Source of the DNA: Syntrophaceae bacterium UBA7520
GTDB lineage: Bacteria > Desulfobacterota > Syntrophia > Syntrophales > Smithellaceae
Length of the DNA stretch: 32,699 bases
Reading direction: 5' to 3'
NCBI GenBank assembly: GCA_002478265.1
Contig: DLNC01000037.1
Location: forward strand, 1-32,699
In this document: piece after piece, positions 24,657 through 32,660 of the stretch
Position numbering within the stretch: the first letter of the stretch is position 1
Layout of the letters: every line of letters starts with the position of its first letter
Notes under the pieces: model-generated
What the model saw: the letters and a program-made list of their open reading frames with translations, nothing else
The model's database searches: none
What the model was told of the DNA's origin: nothing
Made by a program: the position numbers and the translations under genes

Positions 24657-26138
24657 CTATTCCGTTTTCGTGCGCAGTAGCGGGAATAAAATCACATCGC
24701 GAATGGAAGGGCTATCGGTAAAAAACATGACCAAGCGATCGATGCCGATGCCCTCTCCCGCTGTCGGCGGCATGGCGTATTCCAGCGTGCGTATATAATC
24801 CTCATCCATTTCGTGCGCTTCATCATCGCCGGTTTCCCGATCCTTCAATTGCTGCTCAAACCTTTCCCGTTGGTCGGCAGGGTCATTGAGCTCCGAAAAC
24901 GCGTTGGCAAGTTCCTTACCATAAATGTAGAGTTCAAAGCGATCGGTCAGGTTTTTGTCCTTCGCCGAACGGCGCGACAGAGGTGATACCTCTACTGGAT
25001 AATGCGTGACAAATGTGGGCTGAATGAGCTTTTTTTCTACAATTTCATCAAAGATCGCCATTAAAACCTTACCCAGGGAATCCGCCTCTTTTACCTCGCA
25101 GCCGCTTTTGCGGGCAAAGGCCAAAGCTTCCGCATGATCTTCCAGCGCCGCGGGTTTCATTCCCGCCAGTTCCACCAGCGCTTCTTTGACGGATATACGC
25201 TTCCAGGGAGGGGTAAGATCAATTTCCTGTCCGGCATATTTAAATTTCATGCCGCCAAAAATTTGCGCAGCAATATGAACAAAAAGGTTTTCCGTAAACA
25301 ACATCAGATCTTCATAGGTGGCATATGACCAGTAAAATTCCAGCATGGTGAATTCCGGATTGTGAAAAGTGGAAATACCTTCATTACGGAAATTCTTGTT
25401 TATTTCATAGACACGCTCCATGCCGCCGGTAACCAGCCTTTTCAAATAAAGCTCCGGGGCAATGCGCAGATAAAAATCCATATCCAGGGCGTTATGGTGC
25501 GTTTTGAAAGGACGGGCCAGCGCACCGCCGGCGCGCGGTTGCATCATCGGCGTTTCCACTTCCAGAAAATCATGCTTATTCATGTATTCCCTGATTAGCT
25601 CAATGATACGGCTGCGGCGCTGAAATACTTCTTTGACCCTGGGATTGACAATCAAATCCAGGTGCCGCTGCCGGTAGCGGGTTTCGATGTCGGTAAGGCC
25701 GTGCCATTTTTCCGGCAGCGGGCGGATGGATTTAGCAGCCATTCGCAACACGGCTGCCTCTATGGTTAATTCGTTTGTTTTGGTCCTAAACAGTTTTCCC
25801 GCAACGTAAATAATATCGCCGATATCGCTTTTCTTAAATACAAGATAGCCTTGATCATCCAAATTATTTTTAGCGACATAGCACTGAATCTGTCCTTTGC
25901 GGTCCTGAATTATAATAAAAGCGGCTTTGCCAAAATCGCGTACGGCCATCAGACGGCCGGCAACAGAAAAATTCTGGCCGACTTTGGCCAGTTCTTCACC
26001 TTGGAGCGCGCCATATTTCTCCATTATCTCGGCGGTTGTATGCTGGGGACGGATATCATTAGGATAGAGGTCTATTCCCGCCTCTTTAAGGGCGGCAATT
26101 TTTTCCCTGCGAACTTTTAAAAGTTCATTATCTTCCAT
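24657..26138 (-). CDS. lysS: Lysyl-tRNA synthetase, class II
   Basis: A 493-residue class II aminoacyl-tRNA synthetase that charges tRNA-Lys. The N-terminal OB-fold anticodon-binding domain (about 50-170) includes GRLMAVRDFGKAAF. The catalytic domain has motif 1 around RRSRIIELIREYMN, motif 2 in FRNEGISTFHNPEFTMLE, and motif 3 GIGIDRLVMFFTDSPSIRDV near the end. I trimmed nine residues. The ATG at 26138 is preceded by GGGGA at a good distance and begins MEDNELLKVRREKI, as in related LysS. It is the first gene of the minus-strand run and probably cotranscribed with lolC. It is divergent from ssb across a shared control region. Confidence 0.96.
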   Translation of the reverse strand: MEDNELLKVRREKIAALKEAGIDLYPNDIRPQHTTAEIMEKYGALQGEELAKVGQNFSVAGRLMAVRDFGKAAFIIIQDRKGQIQCYVAKNNLDDQGYLVFKKSDIGDIIYVAGKLFRTKTNELTIEAAVLRMAAKSIRPLPEKWHGLTDIETRYRQRHLDLIVNPRVKEVFQRRSRIIELIREYMNKHDFLEVETPMMQPRAGGALARPFKTHHNALDMDFYLRIAPELYLKRLVTGGMERVYEINKNFRNEGISTFHNPEFTMLEFYWSYATYEDLMLFTENLFVHIAAQIFGGMKFKYAGQEIDLTPPWKRISVKEALVELAGMKPAALEDHAEALAFARKSGCEVKEADSLGKVLMAIFDEIVEKKLIQPTFVTHYPVEVSPLSRRSAKDKNLTDRFELYIYGKELANAFSELNDPADQRERFEQQLKDRETGDDEAHEMDEDYIRTLEYAMPPTAGEGIGIDRLVMFFTDSPSIRDVILFPLLRTKTE

Positions 26139-26151
26139 AATTTTCCCCGTA

Positions 26152-26180
26152 TTGATATGAAGCATGTTTGACTATATAAT
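26152..26180 (+). promoter_or_regulatory. Strong sigma70-like promoter P1 toward ssb
   Basis: A -35 TTGATA (26152-26157, five of six) and a perfect -10 TATAAT (26175-26180) are separated by exactly 17 bases. It would give a leader of about 120 bases before ssb. Confidence 0.6.
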
Positions 26181-26197
26181 TTTCCTTAAATAGTCAA
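26168..26197. promoter_or_regulatory. Inverted repeat spanning the lysS/ssb divergent promoters
   Basis: TTGACTA at 26168-26174 and its exact complement TAGTCAA at 26191-26197 flank 16 bases. The plus-strand -10 box for ssb lies inside. On the minus strand the right arm provides a TTGACT -35 and the left arm a TATAGT -10 (26171-26176, 15-base spacer) for lysS. A shared operator or simply face-to-face promoters are both possible. Confidence 0.45.
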
Positions 26198-26249
26198 GCT
26201 CTGATTGCGCCGAAAAACGCTTATAAGACAGCGAAATTACAAAATTTGT

Positions 26250-26278
26250 TTGCCATCCGCATCAATCTTATGTATGCT
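26250..26278 (+). promoter_or_regulatory. Sigma70-like promoter P2 close to ssb
   Basis: A -35 TTGCCA (26250-26255, five of six) is followed after 17 bases by TATGCT (26273-26278, four of six). The expected start would be about 24 bases before the ssb start codon, leaving room only for its GAGGGGG ribosome-binding site. Confidence 0.45.
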
Positions 26279-26308
26279 GATGACCACTTAAATTTGAGGG
26301 GGTATATC

Positions 26309-26707
26309 ATGGTAAATAAAGCGCTGCTGATTGGCCGCTTGGGAAAAGATCCGGAAGTGCGGTACACACCTGATGGCACCATGGTCACGAATTTCAATCT
26401 GGCCACCGACGAACAATGGAAAGATAAAAATGGGGAAAAAGTGCAAAAAACCGAGTGGCACAGAATAGTTACTTTTGGCAAACTGGCGGAAATATGCGGC
26501 AATTACCTGGTGAAAGGCAAGCTTGTTTTCGTGGAAGGACGTATCCAAACGCGCTCGTGGGAGGACAAAGACGGCGTAAAAAGATTCACGACAGAAATCG
26601 TTGCTTCCAACATGCAGATGCTGGACACCAAAGGACAAGGTAAACAAATGGAGAGCGCTGATGCAGCCGGCGCCGCGGATGTTCCGGGAGACGATGTTCC
26701 TTTCTAA
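26309..26707 (+). CDS. ssb: Single-stranded DNA-binding protein
   Basis: A 132-residue tetrameric OB-fold protein that coats single-stranded DNA in replication and repair. The N-terminus MVNKALLIGRLGKDPEVRYT is canonical, and WHRIVTFGKLAEICGNYLVKG, then VEGRIQTRSW complete the OB fold. The C-terminal tip DDVPF is the acidic tail that recruits partner proteins, after a short Ala/Gly/Asp linker. The longest frame starts 21 codons earlier, but the ATG at 26309 has a GAGGGGG ribosome-binding site and the conserved start. It is divergent from lysS and convergent with tatA. Confidence 0.97.
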   Translation: MVNKALLIGRLGKDPEVRYTPDGTMVTNFNLATDEQWKDKNGEKVQKTEWHRIVTFGKLAEICGNYLVKGKLVFVEGRIQTRSWEDKDGVKRFTTEIVASNMQMLDTKGQGKQMESADAAGAADVPGDDVPF

Positions 26708-26728
26708 TCCAAGCCGGTCATTAACCGC

Positions 26729-26774
26729 AAAAAAGGGAACTCCTCAAGCCAGAAGGCAAGGGGAAAATTCCCTT
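26729..26774 (-). terminator. Rho-independent terminator for the rodZ-tatA unit
   Basis: AAGGGAA (26733-26739) pairs with TTCCCTT (26768-26774). Inside, a second hairpin pairs CCTC..GCC with GGC..GGGG around AGAA. On the minus strand the stem ends in a run of six T (26729-26734 side), 45 bases after the tatA stop. On the plus strand no T run follows, so it serves ssb less well. Confidence 0.6.
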
Positions 26775-26819
26775 AGAAATAATTAACATCCGCGTTTAAT
26801 TTATCCGCGTTAACCGAAG

Positions 26820-27005
26820 TTACTTCTTGTTGTTTTCTTTATTAGAAGTCTCATCGGTTATTTCTTTTTCGTTCATTGATCTTTTGAAATTTTTAATGCC
26901 TTTGCCGATCGCCGAACCTATTTCCGGCAGCTTTCCCACGCCGAAAATAATCAAAATAATCACGAGTATAATCAGCAATTCCGGCATTCCTATCGAACCT
27001 AACAT
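26820..27005 (-). CDS. tatA: Twin-arginine translocase subunit TatA/TatE
   Basis: A 61-residue membrane protein that forms the translocation pore of the Tat pathway for folded proteins. It has a short N-terminal tail, one hydrophobic helix (about 9-22), the invariant hinge FGVGKLPEIG (21-30), an amphipathic helix (about 30-43) and a charged, Lys/Glu/Asn-rich tail. GAGG lies about seven bases before the ATG. It lies 27 bases after the rodZ-like gene and ends before a terminator hairpin. tatB and tatC are not in this window. The lack of a TatB-type extended helix supports TatA. Confidence 0.93.
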   Translation of the reverse strand: MLGSIGMPELLIILVIILIIFGVGKLPEIGSAIGKGIKNFKRSMNEKEITDETSNKENNKK

Positions 27006-27032
27006 AACATTACCTCATTTTTTTATTTTGTC

Positions 27033-27911
27033 TCACGGCAGACGTAAACGAATTACTTCCCCCGGCTCCCCTAAATCCTCCATCGTTTTACCCCGAAACT
27101 GTATCACAACACCCCCCGCATTGCCAATATCCATATCCACGACGGAAGCTTTATATTCGGCTTTTTGCCCCGGCTTGAGCACAATCTGAAAAACAGGATT
27201 CTGATCTATTTTGATTCTAATCCATGTCTCTTCGAGGGCTTTAATAACCAAAAGTCCGTTTTCCCGGCCATCGACCGTCTGGACTGTTTCCTTTTTTCCG
27301 GGCGCAGGAAATTCTTTACCGTCACTTTTCGCGGCAACTGCGGCTTCCGAAAGCTTTTGTTGGGCAGTTTTTTCCACGGCATTGCTTTTTCCGCCGGTTA
27401 TTTCCTCTTCCGCCTGCGAAGCCTCCTTCGTTGACGGTGTTTCTTCAGAGGCAACGTTAATTTTTCTTTCCAGCCCCGCCCTTTCCGCTCTGATGTTCTG
27501 CGCCGACCAGTACTGCATGGAAACCAGCCACATGATGATCAATACAACGGCAAAAACAAAGATAACACCCAAAAATTTTCCATAATTTGCGATCAAACCG
27601 GTTAATAATCCCCGGCGCGCGATTTCTTCTTTGGGCGTAACATTTTCCAGTATTTTCAGTGAATCAAGATAAGCGTCATAACGGTCAATAATTGTTTTTT
27701 CGTCGACACCGAGAGCGCGGGCGTAAGTTTTGATAAAATTTTTCGCGTAAACCGGCTCCGGCAATAAGTTGAAGTCTTCATTTTCTATCGCCTGGAGATA
27801 GTTCACGCTGACGCGCGTCTGATCGAAAACATCCCTGAGGGAAAGGCCCAAGGCCTCTCTTTTTGCTTTCAAATTTTGGATTTCGCTTTTAGTATTCTTA
27901 TCCGTAACCAT
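27033..27911 (-). CDS. rodZ: RodZ-like protein (HTH, membrane helix, DUF4115)
   Basis: A protein of about 292 residues with the RodZ layout: an N-terminal helix-turn-helix of the Xre type (about 10-80, LKAKREALGLSLRDVF and VYAKNFIKTYARALGV), one membrane helix (about 113-135), a polar Glu/Ala/Lys-rich periplasmic linker (about 140-215), and a C-terminal beta domain of the DUF4115 type (about 217-292, ALEETWIRIKID, then KPGQKAEYKA). RodZ links the MreB cytoskeleton to the cell-wall machinery and shapes rods. The start is uncertain. The ATG at 27911 has a weak ribosome-binding site, while a TTG at 27947 has AGGA directly against it. It is probably transcribed with tatA. Confidence 0.82.
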   Translation of the reverse strand: MVTDKNTKSEIQNLKAKREALGLSLRDVFDQTRVSVNYLQAIENEDFNLLPEPVYAKNFIKTYARALGVDEKTIIDRYDAYLDSLKILENVTPKEEIARRGLLTGLIANYGKFLGVIFVFAVVLIIMWLVSMQYWSAQNIRAERAGLERKINVASEETPSTKEASQAEEEITGGKSNAVEKTAQQKLSEAAVAAKSDGKEFPAPGKKETVQTVDGRENGLLVIKALEETWIRIKIDQNPVFQIVLKPGQKAEYKASVVDMDIGNAGGVVIQFRGKTMEDLGEPGEVIRLRLP

Positions 27912-27985
27912 GTATTTTTCATTATCATTTATTTTCCCGCGGCGCAATCCTTTTAAAAAATCTTCCAGCCTGATAATATTACTTT

Positions 27986-28014
27986 ATATTAATCATGATT
28001 TCTAATAATAACAA
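27986..28014 (-). promoter_or_regulatory. Candidate promoter for rodZ-tatA
   Basis: On the minus strand TTGTTA (28009-28014) and TAATAT (27986-27991), each four of six to consensus, are exactly 17 bases apart in the 128-base divergent gap between rodZ and suhB. Confidence 0.35.
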
Positions 28015-28039
28015 TTCAGACAGAAAAGGAGAAATTTGG

Positions 28040-28858
28040 ATGCGATCGGAAAAAAAATTTGCCGAAAACCTTGCCCGCAAGGCCGGCACGCTACTGAAGA
28101 AAAAATTTGGCGAAAAACGCCATATCACCTATAAGGGCGAGATCAACATTGTCACCGACGCAGATAAAATGTCGGAGGATTTAATTGTTAAGGAAATCAG
28201 CCGTAATTTTCCGCAGCACGGAATATTAACGGAAGAATCGCCGTCGATAGCCGGAACGGCGCCGGCGCGCTGGATAATCGACCCCCTCGACGGCACAACA
28301 AACTACGCCCACCGCTTTCCTTTTTTTTGTGTTTCTATCGCGCTGGAAATCGAGGGTATTGTCAGACTGGGCGTTATTTACGATCCGCTGCGCGAGGAAT
28401 TATACAGCGGCCTGCGTGGCGCGGGCTCCTACCTAAACGGACAGAAATTAAAAGTTTCTTCTGTCGCGAACCTTTCGCAAAGCCTGCTGGCTACCGGTTT
28501 TCCTTATGATTTGCGCGAAACCCGCAACAATAATCTTAATTATTTCAATGCCATGGCGATAAAAGCGCAGGCCATCAGGCGCGCGGGAGCGGCAGCACTG
28601 GATTTGGCCTACCTGGCGGCCGGCCGTTTTGACGGTTTTTGGGAACTTAAGCTTAAACCATGGGATACAGCCGCCGGGGTATTGCTCGTGGTAGAGGCGG
28701 GCGGCGAGATTTCAGAAATATCGGGAACGGCCTGGAAACTTTCCTCACCCGATCTGCTTGCCTCCAACGGTTTAGTCCACAAAAATATGCTGGAGATTCT
28801 GCAAAGCGCCAAAAATCAATGGCACTTTATTGAGGAAAAGCCTCGGCGGATATCTTAA
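28040..28858 (+). CDS. suhB: Inositol-monophosphatase family protein
   Basis: A 272-residue Mg-dependent phosphatase of the inositol monophosphatase family. Metal-binding motifs are visible: the glutamate in ILTEES near 65, DPLDGTTN at 81-88, and the C-terminal KPWDTAAG near 212-219. Substrates in the family include inositol 1-phosphate, NADP and fructose bisphosphate, and in E. coli SuhB also assists rRNA transcription, so the exact role is open. The longest frame begins 15 codons earlier, but the ATG at 28040 follows AAAGGAG at about nine bases and starts the conserved part. It is divergent from rodZ. Its stop shares a TTAA with the convergent yjbQ stop. Confidence 0.9.
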   Translation: MRSEKKFAENLARKAGTLLKKKFGEKRHITYKGEINIVTDADKMSEDLIVKEISRNFPQHGILTEESPSIAGTAPARWIIDPLDGTTNYAHRFPFFCVSIALEIEGIVRLGVIYDPLREELYSGLRGAGSYLNGQKLKVSSVANLSQSLLATGFPYDLRETRNNNLNYFNAMAIKAQAIRRAGAAALDLAYLAAGRFDGFWELKLKPWDTAAGVLLVVEAGGEISEISGTAWKLSSPDLLASNGLVHKNMLEILQSAKNQWHFIEEKPRRIS

Positions 28859-29253
28859 TCTTCGGCGATTGTCGAAATGAAAATTTTTCGCGAGCGGGGA
28901 CCGTCAAATTCACAAAAAAATACCGCCTGCCAGGTTCCCAAGACAAGGCGACCGTTTTCCACCGGAATTACCTGAGAAGCACCAAGAAGAGCGGCCTTGG
29001 CATGCGCCGCGGAATTACCCTCCGCATGTCTGTACTGCGCGTGGAATGGAATTATTTTCTCCAGCGAAGCAAGAATATCAAAAGGAACATCCGGGTCCGC
29101 GTTTTCGTTGATGGTCACAGCGGCGGTCGTATGCGGCACAAAAACAACACAAATCCCCTTATTGATTTTGTTTTCCGCTACCGACTTTTGCACCAAAGCG
29201 GTAATGTCCAGCATTTCCGAGCGTGATTTGGTGCTGAGATTCATTATTTTCAT
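28855..29253 (-). CDS. yjbQ: YjbQ/UPF0047 family protein
   Basis: A 132-residue trimeric protein family with a conserved metal-like site. The signature is VPHTTAAVTINENADPDV (39-56) together with HAEGNSAAHAKA (76-87) and LGTWQAVFFCEFDGPR near 105-120. YjbQ has been reported to have weak thiamin-phosphate synthase activity, but its main role is unclear. It is the last gene of the Mla-type operon, 23 bases after the auxiliary lipoprotein gene. Convergence with suhB is total: the two stop codons overlap. Confidence 0.9.
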   Translation of the reverse strand: MKIMNLSTKSRSEMLDITALVQKSVAENKINKGICVVFVPHTTAAVTINENADPDVPFDILASLEKIIPFHAQYRHAEGNSAAHAKAALLGASQVIPVENGRLVLGTWQAVFFCEFDGPRSRKIFISTIAED

Positions 29254-29276
29254 TTGCTTTCAAATAAATTTGCCGC

Positions 29277-29912
29277 TTATTTGATCGCCTGATAGATATC
29301 CAGGGTAATCTGTCCAGAGAGCTTTTCCAAAGCTCTGCTCATCGCTTCGCAATAACCGCGCGGCGTCTGCTCCGTTAGCGGTTCTTCGTGATAATAAATT
29401 TTTTGAAAAACAACTCTTCTTTGCGCTTCTCTTTTTTTCGAATCTTTTAATGTTACCTTTATATCCAAAACTGCCCGCTTGCCGTTCGGCTCGGCACGAA
29501 GAAAAAATTCTCCGATACTTCCCTGGAGTATATAGTGTGCGTCTTCTATGCTGTAACGGGAAAACACGGCGCCAAACAGACCAGCCGCTTGCAAATCGCG
29601 CTGCAATATATCCGCGACCATATCCGCCGGATTGACCGCCCAGCGGTTGTAACTAAAATAGTCAAGAGTATACTTATCCGGTCGGAAAATCATGTTTTGC
29701 GTATTATAGGCGGCGGCAATGGTGAAACGGTTTAATCTGATTGTGTAATCAATCTGCGGCATCTGCTTGATGGCGGGCGCGGGGTAATCCAGAATGTAGT
29801 ATTTAATTTCATGAGCCGGCTTTCCCAACGATGAACAACCACCGAGGAAAAAAAGCGGAAAAATAACACATGCGGTCCGCAGAAAATATTCCAGAAAAAG
29901 TTTTCTCTTCAT
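29277..29912 (-). CDS. ABC-type transport auxiliary lipoprotein (PqiC-like)
   Basis: A 211-residue outer-membrane or periplasmic lipoprotein of the ABC-transport auxiliary component family. A hydrophobic leader ends in the lipobox LGGC, with the lipidated cysteine at 26 and SS after it. The body starts with the YYILDYP segment typical of this family and contains YSYNRWAVNPADMVADIL-like residues (near 84-100) that mark it. In PqiABC, PqiC is the matching lipoprotein in the outer membrane. Here it would be the partner of the MlaD-type protein in a system lacking MlaA and MlaC nearby. The ATG at 29912 was chosen because it gives a proper signal peptide. A start 24 codons upstream would lie within mlaD. 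Confidence 0.82.
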   Translation of the reverse strand: MKRKLFLEYFLRTACVIFPLFFLGGCSSLGKPAHEIKYYILDYPAPAIKQMPQIDYTIRLNRFTIAAAYNTQNMIFRPDKYTLDYFSYNRWAVNPADMVADILQRDLQAAGLFGAVFSRYSIEDAHYILQGSIGEFFLRAEPNGKRAVLDIKVTLKDSKKREAQRRVVFQKIYYHEEPLTEQTPRGYCEAMSRALEKLSGQITLDIYQAIK

Positions 29913-29922
29913 TATGGCGTTT

Positions 29923-30642
29923 TTACTCCATGCTTTTTTTAGGCGGCGGAGGCCTTTTGAAAAACAATTCCGAGGGGTTTTCATTGATGCTTTCCGAAAA
30001 AGATTGCAGGTTCTCCATGGTCAGGCGCAAGCTCTCCATGGCCCGGTCAATATTAGCCGTGGTTGATTCCAGATTGCTCATCATACCGCTTGTCTGTTTG
30101 CCGCTGACAAAATTTTCCACGGCCAGCGTTGTGCTTTTTAACTGATCCGACAATCCTTTAAAATCGATAGCTTTTATGCTTTTCATTATTTCGTTCGTAT
30201 CCTCAAGAAAACGGCTGATTTCAGAGCGCCGTGAGGGAATCACCGGATACCGGGTTTTAAAGCTGATTTTGGGCGAGCTTGATTTTTCCCCCGGCCTGAT
30301 CTGATCCAGCTCAATAAATACTATCCCGGTAATGCCGGATGTTTTGAGCTGGGCTTCGGTACGATGCTGCAGATCGGAAGACAAATCAATCTTCATGACG
30401 ACCTCGATCAATCGTTCATCCGGCGCCACTTTGATGCTCTTGACTTTGCCCACCGCCACGCCGCGGTATTTAACGGTGGAATCCGCCTGCAGGCCCTGCA
30501 CAGATTCATCAAAATACGTGGCGTATACAGCGCCTTTCGTGAAGAAATCGGCGGCGCCCACCCAGATGATAATTACGGCCGCCAGCACCGAGCCGACAAC
30601 GACAAAAAGGCCAATCAGAAATTTGGTCGCCCTGCTTGCCAT
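29923..30642 (-). CDS. mlaD: MlaD/MCE-family substrate-binding protein
   Basis: A 239-residue inner-membrane-anchored MCE protein. One N-terminal membrane helix (about 8-30) is followed by the MCE domain (about 38-110, VQGLQADSTVKYRGVAVGKV, then GITGIVFIELDQ), then a long helical region (about 140-215) and a Pro/Lys-rich end (KRPPPPKK). MCE proteins form hexameric rings that bind phospholipid between the permease and the outer membrane. An AAGGA ribosome-binding site is present. Single-MCE architecture matches MlaD rather than the multi-domain PqiB/YebT type. Confidence 0.92.
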   Translation of the reverse strand: MASRATKFLIGLFVVVGSVLAAVIIIWVGAADFFTKGAVYATYFDESVQGLQADSTVKYRGVAVGKVKSIKVAPDERLIEVVMKIDLSSDLQHRTEAQLKTSGITGIVFIELDQIRPGEKSSSPKISFKTRYPVIPSRRSEISRFLEDTNEIMKSIKAIDFKGLSDQLKSTTLAVENFVSGKQTSGMMSNLESTTANIDRAMESLRLTMENLQSFSESINENPSELFFKRPPPPKKSME

Positions 30643-30659
30643 GTTAACCGTCCTTATCG

Positions 30660-31427
30660 CTACGCCTCAGGCATCTGCCTGAGGAAAAAACTGCGCACTC
30701 TGGGGTCTTTTGATTTTTCTTTTAATTCTTGCGGCGTGCCGGAGGCGATTATGCCGCGGGCGCTTTTGTCCAACATTACTACTCTGTGGGCGATATTGCA
30801 AATAGATTCTAGTTCGTGCGTGACGATGACCATCGTTGTTCCCAGTGCTTCGTTGGTTTTTATTATCAAATCATCCAATTCCACGGCGGTCACCGGGTCC
30901 AGCCCCGCGGATAGCTCGTCAAAAAAAAGCACAAGCGGGTCAAGCGCTATCGCCCGGGCGATGCCGGCCCTTTTTTTCATGCCGCCGGATAATTCCGAGG
31001 GGTAATGATTTTCGTAGCCTGCCAGATTAACCATCGCCAATTTCATCCGGATAATCGAATCGATCATCGCCGCGTCAAGATCAGTATATTCCTGGAGGGG
31101 CAAGGCGATATTTTCCCTCAATCTCATTGAACTGAAAAGCGCGCTGGATTGAAAAAGCACACCGATATTCTGCCGGTAAGCTTGCAGCTGATCTTCATCG
31201 GCGCGGACAATATCCATGCCCTGAAAAAATACAGAGCCGGCATATGGCTTATGCAACCCAATCATTATTTTCAGAAGCGTTGATTTGCCGCAGCCGCTTT
31301 CACCCACCACAACCAGTATTTCCCCTTTGCGCACCTGAAAATTTACATTTTCAAAAACAATGTTGTCATCAAAGCGCGCGGCTAAGTTTTTCACTTCAAT
31401 AATTGATTCATTTTTAGAAGGCGGCAA
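30660..31427 (-). CDS. mlaF: MlaF-type ABC transporter ATP-binding protein
   Basis: A 255-residue ABC ATPase energising phospholipid transport by the MlaE permease. Walker A GESGCGKS is at 42-49, the signature LSGGMKKR at 146-153 (the GGMKKR form is typical of the MlaF family), Walker B VLFFDE at 166-171, then LSAGLDP, and H-loop in IVTHELESI. The start is TTG, supported by GGGAGA about seven bases upstream. No ATG exists near the conserved N-terminus. It follows the permease gene by 12 bases and precedes mlaD by 17. Confidence 0.92.
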   Translation of the reverse strand: MPPSKNESIIEVKNLAARFDDNIVFENVNFQVRKGEILVVVGESGCGKSTLLKIMIGLHKPYAGSVFFQGMDIVRADEDQLQAYRQNIGVLFQSSALFSSMRLRENIALPLQEYTDLDAAMIDSIIRMKLAMVNLAGYENHYPSELSGGMKKRAGIARAIALDPLVLFFDELSAGLDPVTAVELDDLIIKTNEALGTTMVIVTHELESICNIAHRVVMLDKSARGIIASGTPQELKEKSKDPRVRSFFLRQMPEA

Positions 31428-31439
31428 ATTACTGTCTCC

Positions 31440-32585
31440 CTATCTCAGGTAATATAGCGTTACGGCGAATATCGAATCGGCCACGACAATGAGAAAAATA
31501 GCGGAAACCACGGCGGAAGTTGTATATTTCCCCACATCCTGCGCGCCGGAACGAACCTTAAAACCCCGCTGACAACCGATGCCGGCAATTAAGGCCGCAA
31601 ACACGGCCGCCTTGATCAGGCTGGTAATGATATCAAAAACCTTGATTGTTTTGAGGGATTGCGTCAGATACGTATGCGCCGTTAAATCAAGCCCGGTAAC
31701 GCCGACAATCAAACCGCCGATGACGCCGAAAAAATCAGCGTAAATCGTGAGTATCGGCACGACGATGATCATGGCGATAACCTTGGGCACGGCCAGAAAA
31801 CGAATCGGATCGAAACCCATTATTTTTAAAGCGTCCACCTCTTCATTAACCACCATCGTCCCGATTTCCGCGGCAAAGGCTGATCCGGAGCGGCCCGCCA
31901 CCAAAATCGCCGTCATAATCGGCCCCAGCTCTTTAACCATCGCAAAGCTCACCAGTGACGGCACATAGATATTTGCCCCCACCTGCTTGAGCTGCAGAAA
32001 AGACATGAAGGCGATAATCAATCCAATAAGCACGCTGATGAGCCCCACAATCGGCAGCCCATCGACACCCGCGCGCTTCATATAAAATAAAACATCCTTT
32101 ACGCGCAGCGAACGAGGATTGAGCAATGTGTATAAAAGAGCCGTCAGCAATTCGCCGACAAACTCCACTACTTCGATAAAATCACGCATAAGCTGGATGA
32201 ACGCGTCGCCGATCTGCACAAAAAATGAATCAGGTCTTTTTTCTGTTTTACAGGATTTTTTGGTCAGTGTCTGTTCGTCAATAACGCTAAAAATTCTTTT
32301 GGCCTCACCGGTAAGATTAACAAAAGAAGATTTGATGTTTTGCGCCTTGAAATATTTCTGAATCTGCATAAGAGACAGCGCGGCCGCGCTGTCCAAATAA
32401 GAAACATCCGAAAAATCCATGTTGATTTCGGCAGGTTTTTGTTTTTCCGCCAAATCTCTTATGGACACAGTAAAATCATTTAAATTTTTGATGCTGAAAT
32501 TTCCCGACAAATAAATAGAAAGACGCCTGTCTTTTGCCGTAGAAGATATCTTATAAGATTTTGACCAATCCTTTCCGATTTCCAT
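31440..32585 (-). CDS. mlaE: MlaE permease with N-terminal STAS domain
   Basis: A protein of about 381 residues combining a STAS domain (about 5-95, with INMDFSDVSYLDSAAALSL near 53-72 as the anti-sigma-antagonist-like core) and the MlaE permease domain (about 115-381). The latter shows GLPIVGLISVLIGLIIAF, the conserved VKELGPIMTAILVAGRSGSAFAAEIGTM segment and about five membrane helices. E. coli keeps the STAS protein MlaB separate, so here MlaB and MlaE are fused. The ATG at 32585 was chosen. A GTG ten codons upstream is possible, and neither has an ideal ribosome-binding site. It is the first gene of mlaEFD-lipoprotein-yjbQ. Confidence 0.9.
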   Translation of the reverse strand: MEIGKDWSKSYKISSTAKDRRLSIYLSGNFSIKNLNDFTVSIRDLAEKQKPAEINMDFSDVSYLDSAAALSLMQIQKYFKAQNIKSSFVNLTGEAKRIFSVIDEQTLTKKSCKTEKRPDSFFVQIGDAFIQLMRDFIEVVEFVGELLTALLYTLLNPRSLRVKDVLFYMKRAGVDGLPIVGLISVLIGLIIAFMSFLQLKQVGANIYVPSLVSFAMVKELGPIMTAILVAGRSGSAFAAEIGTMVVNEEVDALKIMGFDPIRFLAVPKVIAMIIVVPILTIYADFFGVIGGLIVGVTGLDLTAHTYLTQSLKTIKVFDIITSLIKAAVFAALIAGIGCQRGFKVRSGAQDVGKYTTSAVVSAIFLIVVADSIFAVTLYYLR

Positions 32586-32631
32586 ATCCTTGTTATTTCC
32601 CCAGATTATAAACACATGAATTCAAGAAAAC

Positions 32632-32660
32632 ATTTAGCGATTTGCTGTTTCTTTTGTCAA
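32632..32660 (-). promoter_or_regulatory. Candidate promoter of the mla operon
   Basis: On the minus strand a perfect -35 TTGACA (32655-32660) is followed after 17 bases by CTAAAT (32632-32637), a weak -10 (three of six). It lies about 47 bases before the mlaE start codon. Confidence 0.4.

Noticed and set aside
26788..26811. Direct repeat ATCCGCGTT twice, 15 bases apart
   Set aside because: Only two short copies beside a terminator; no partner feature and no sign of a mobile-element end.
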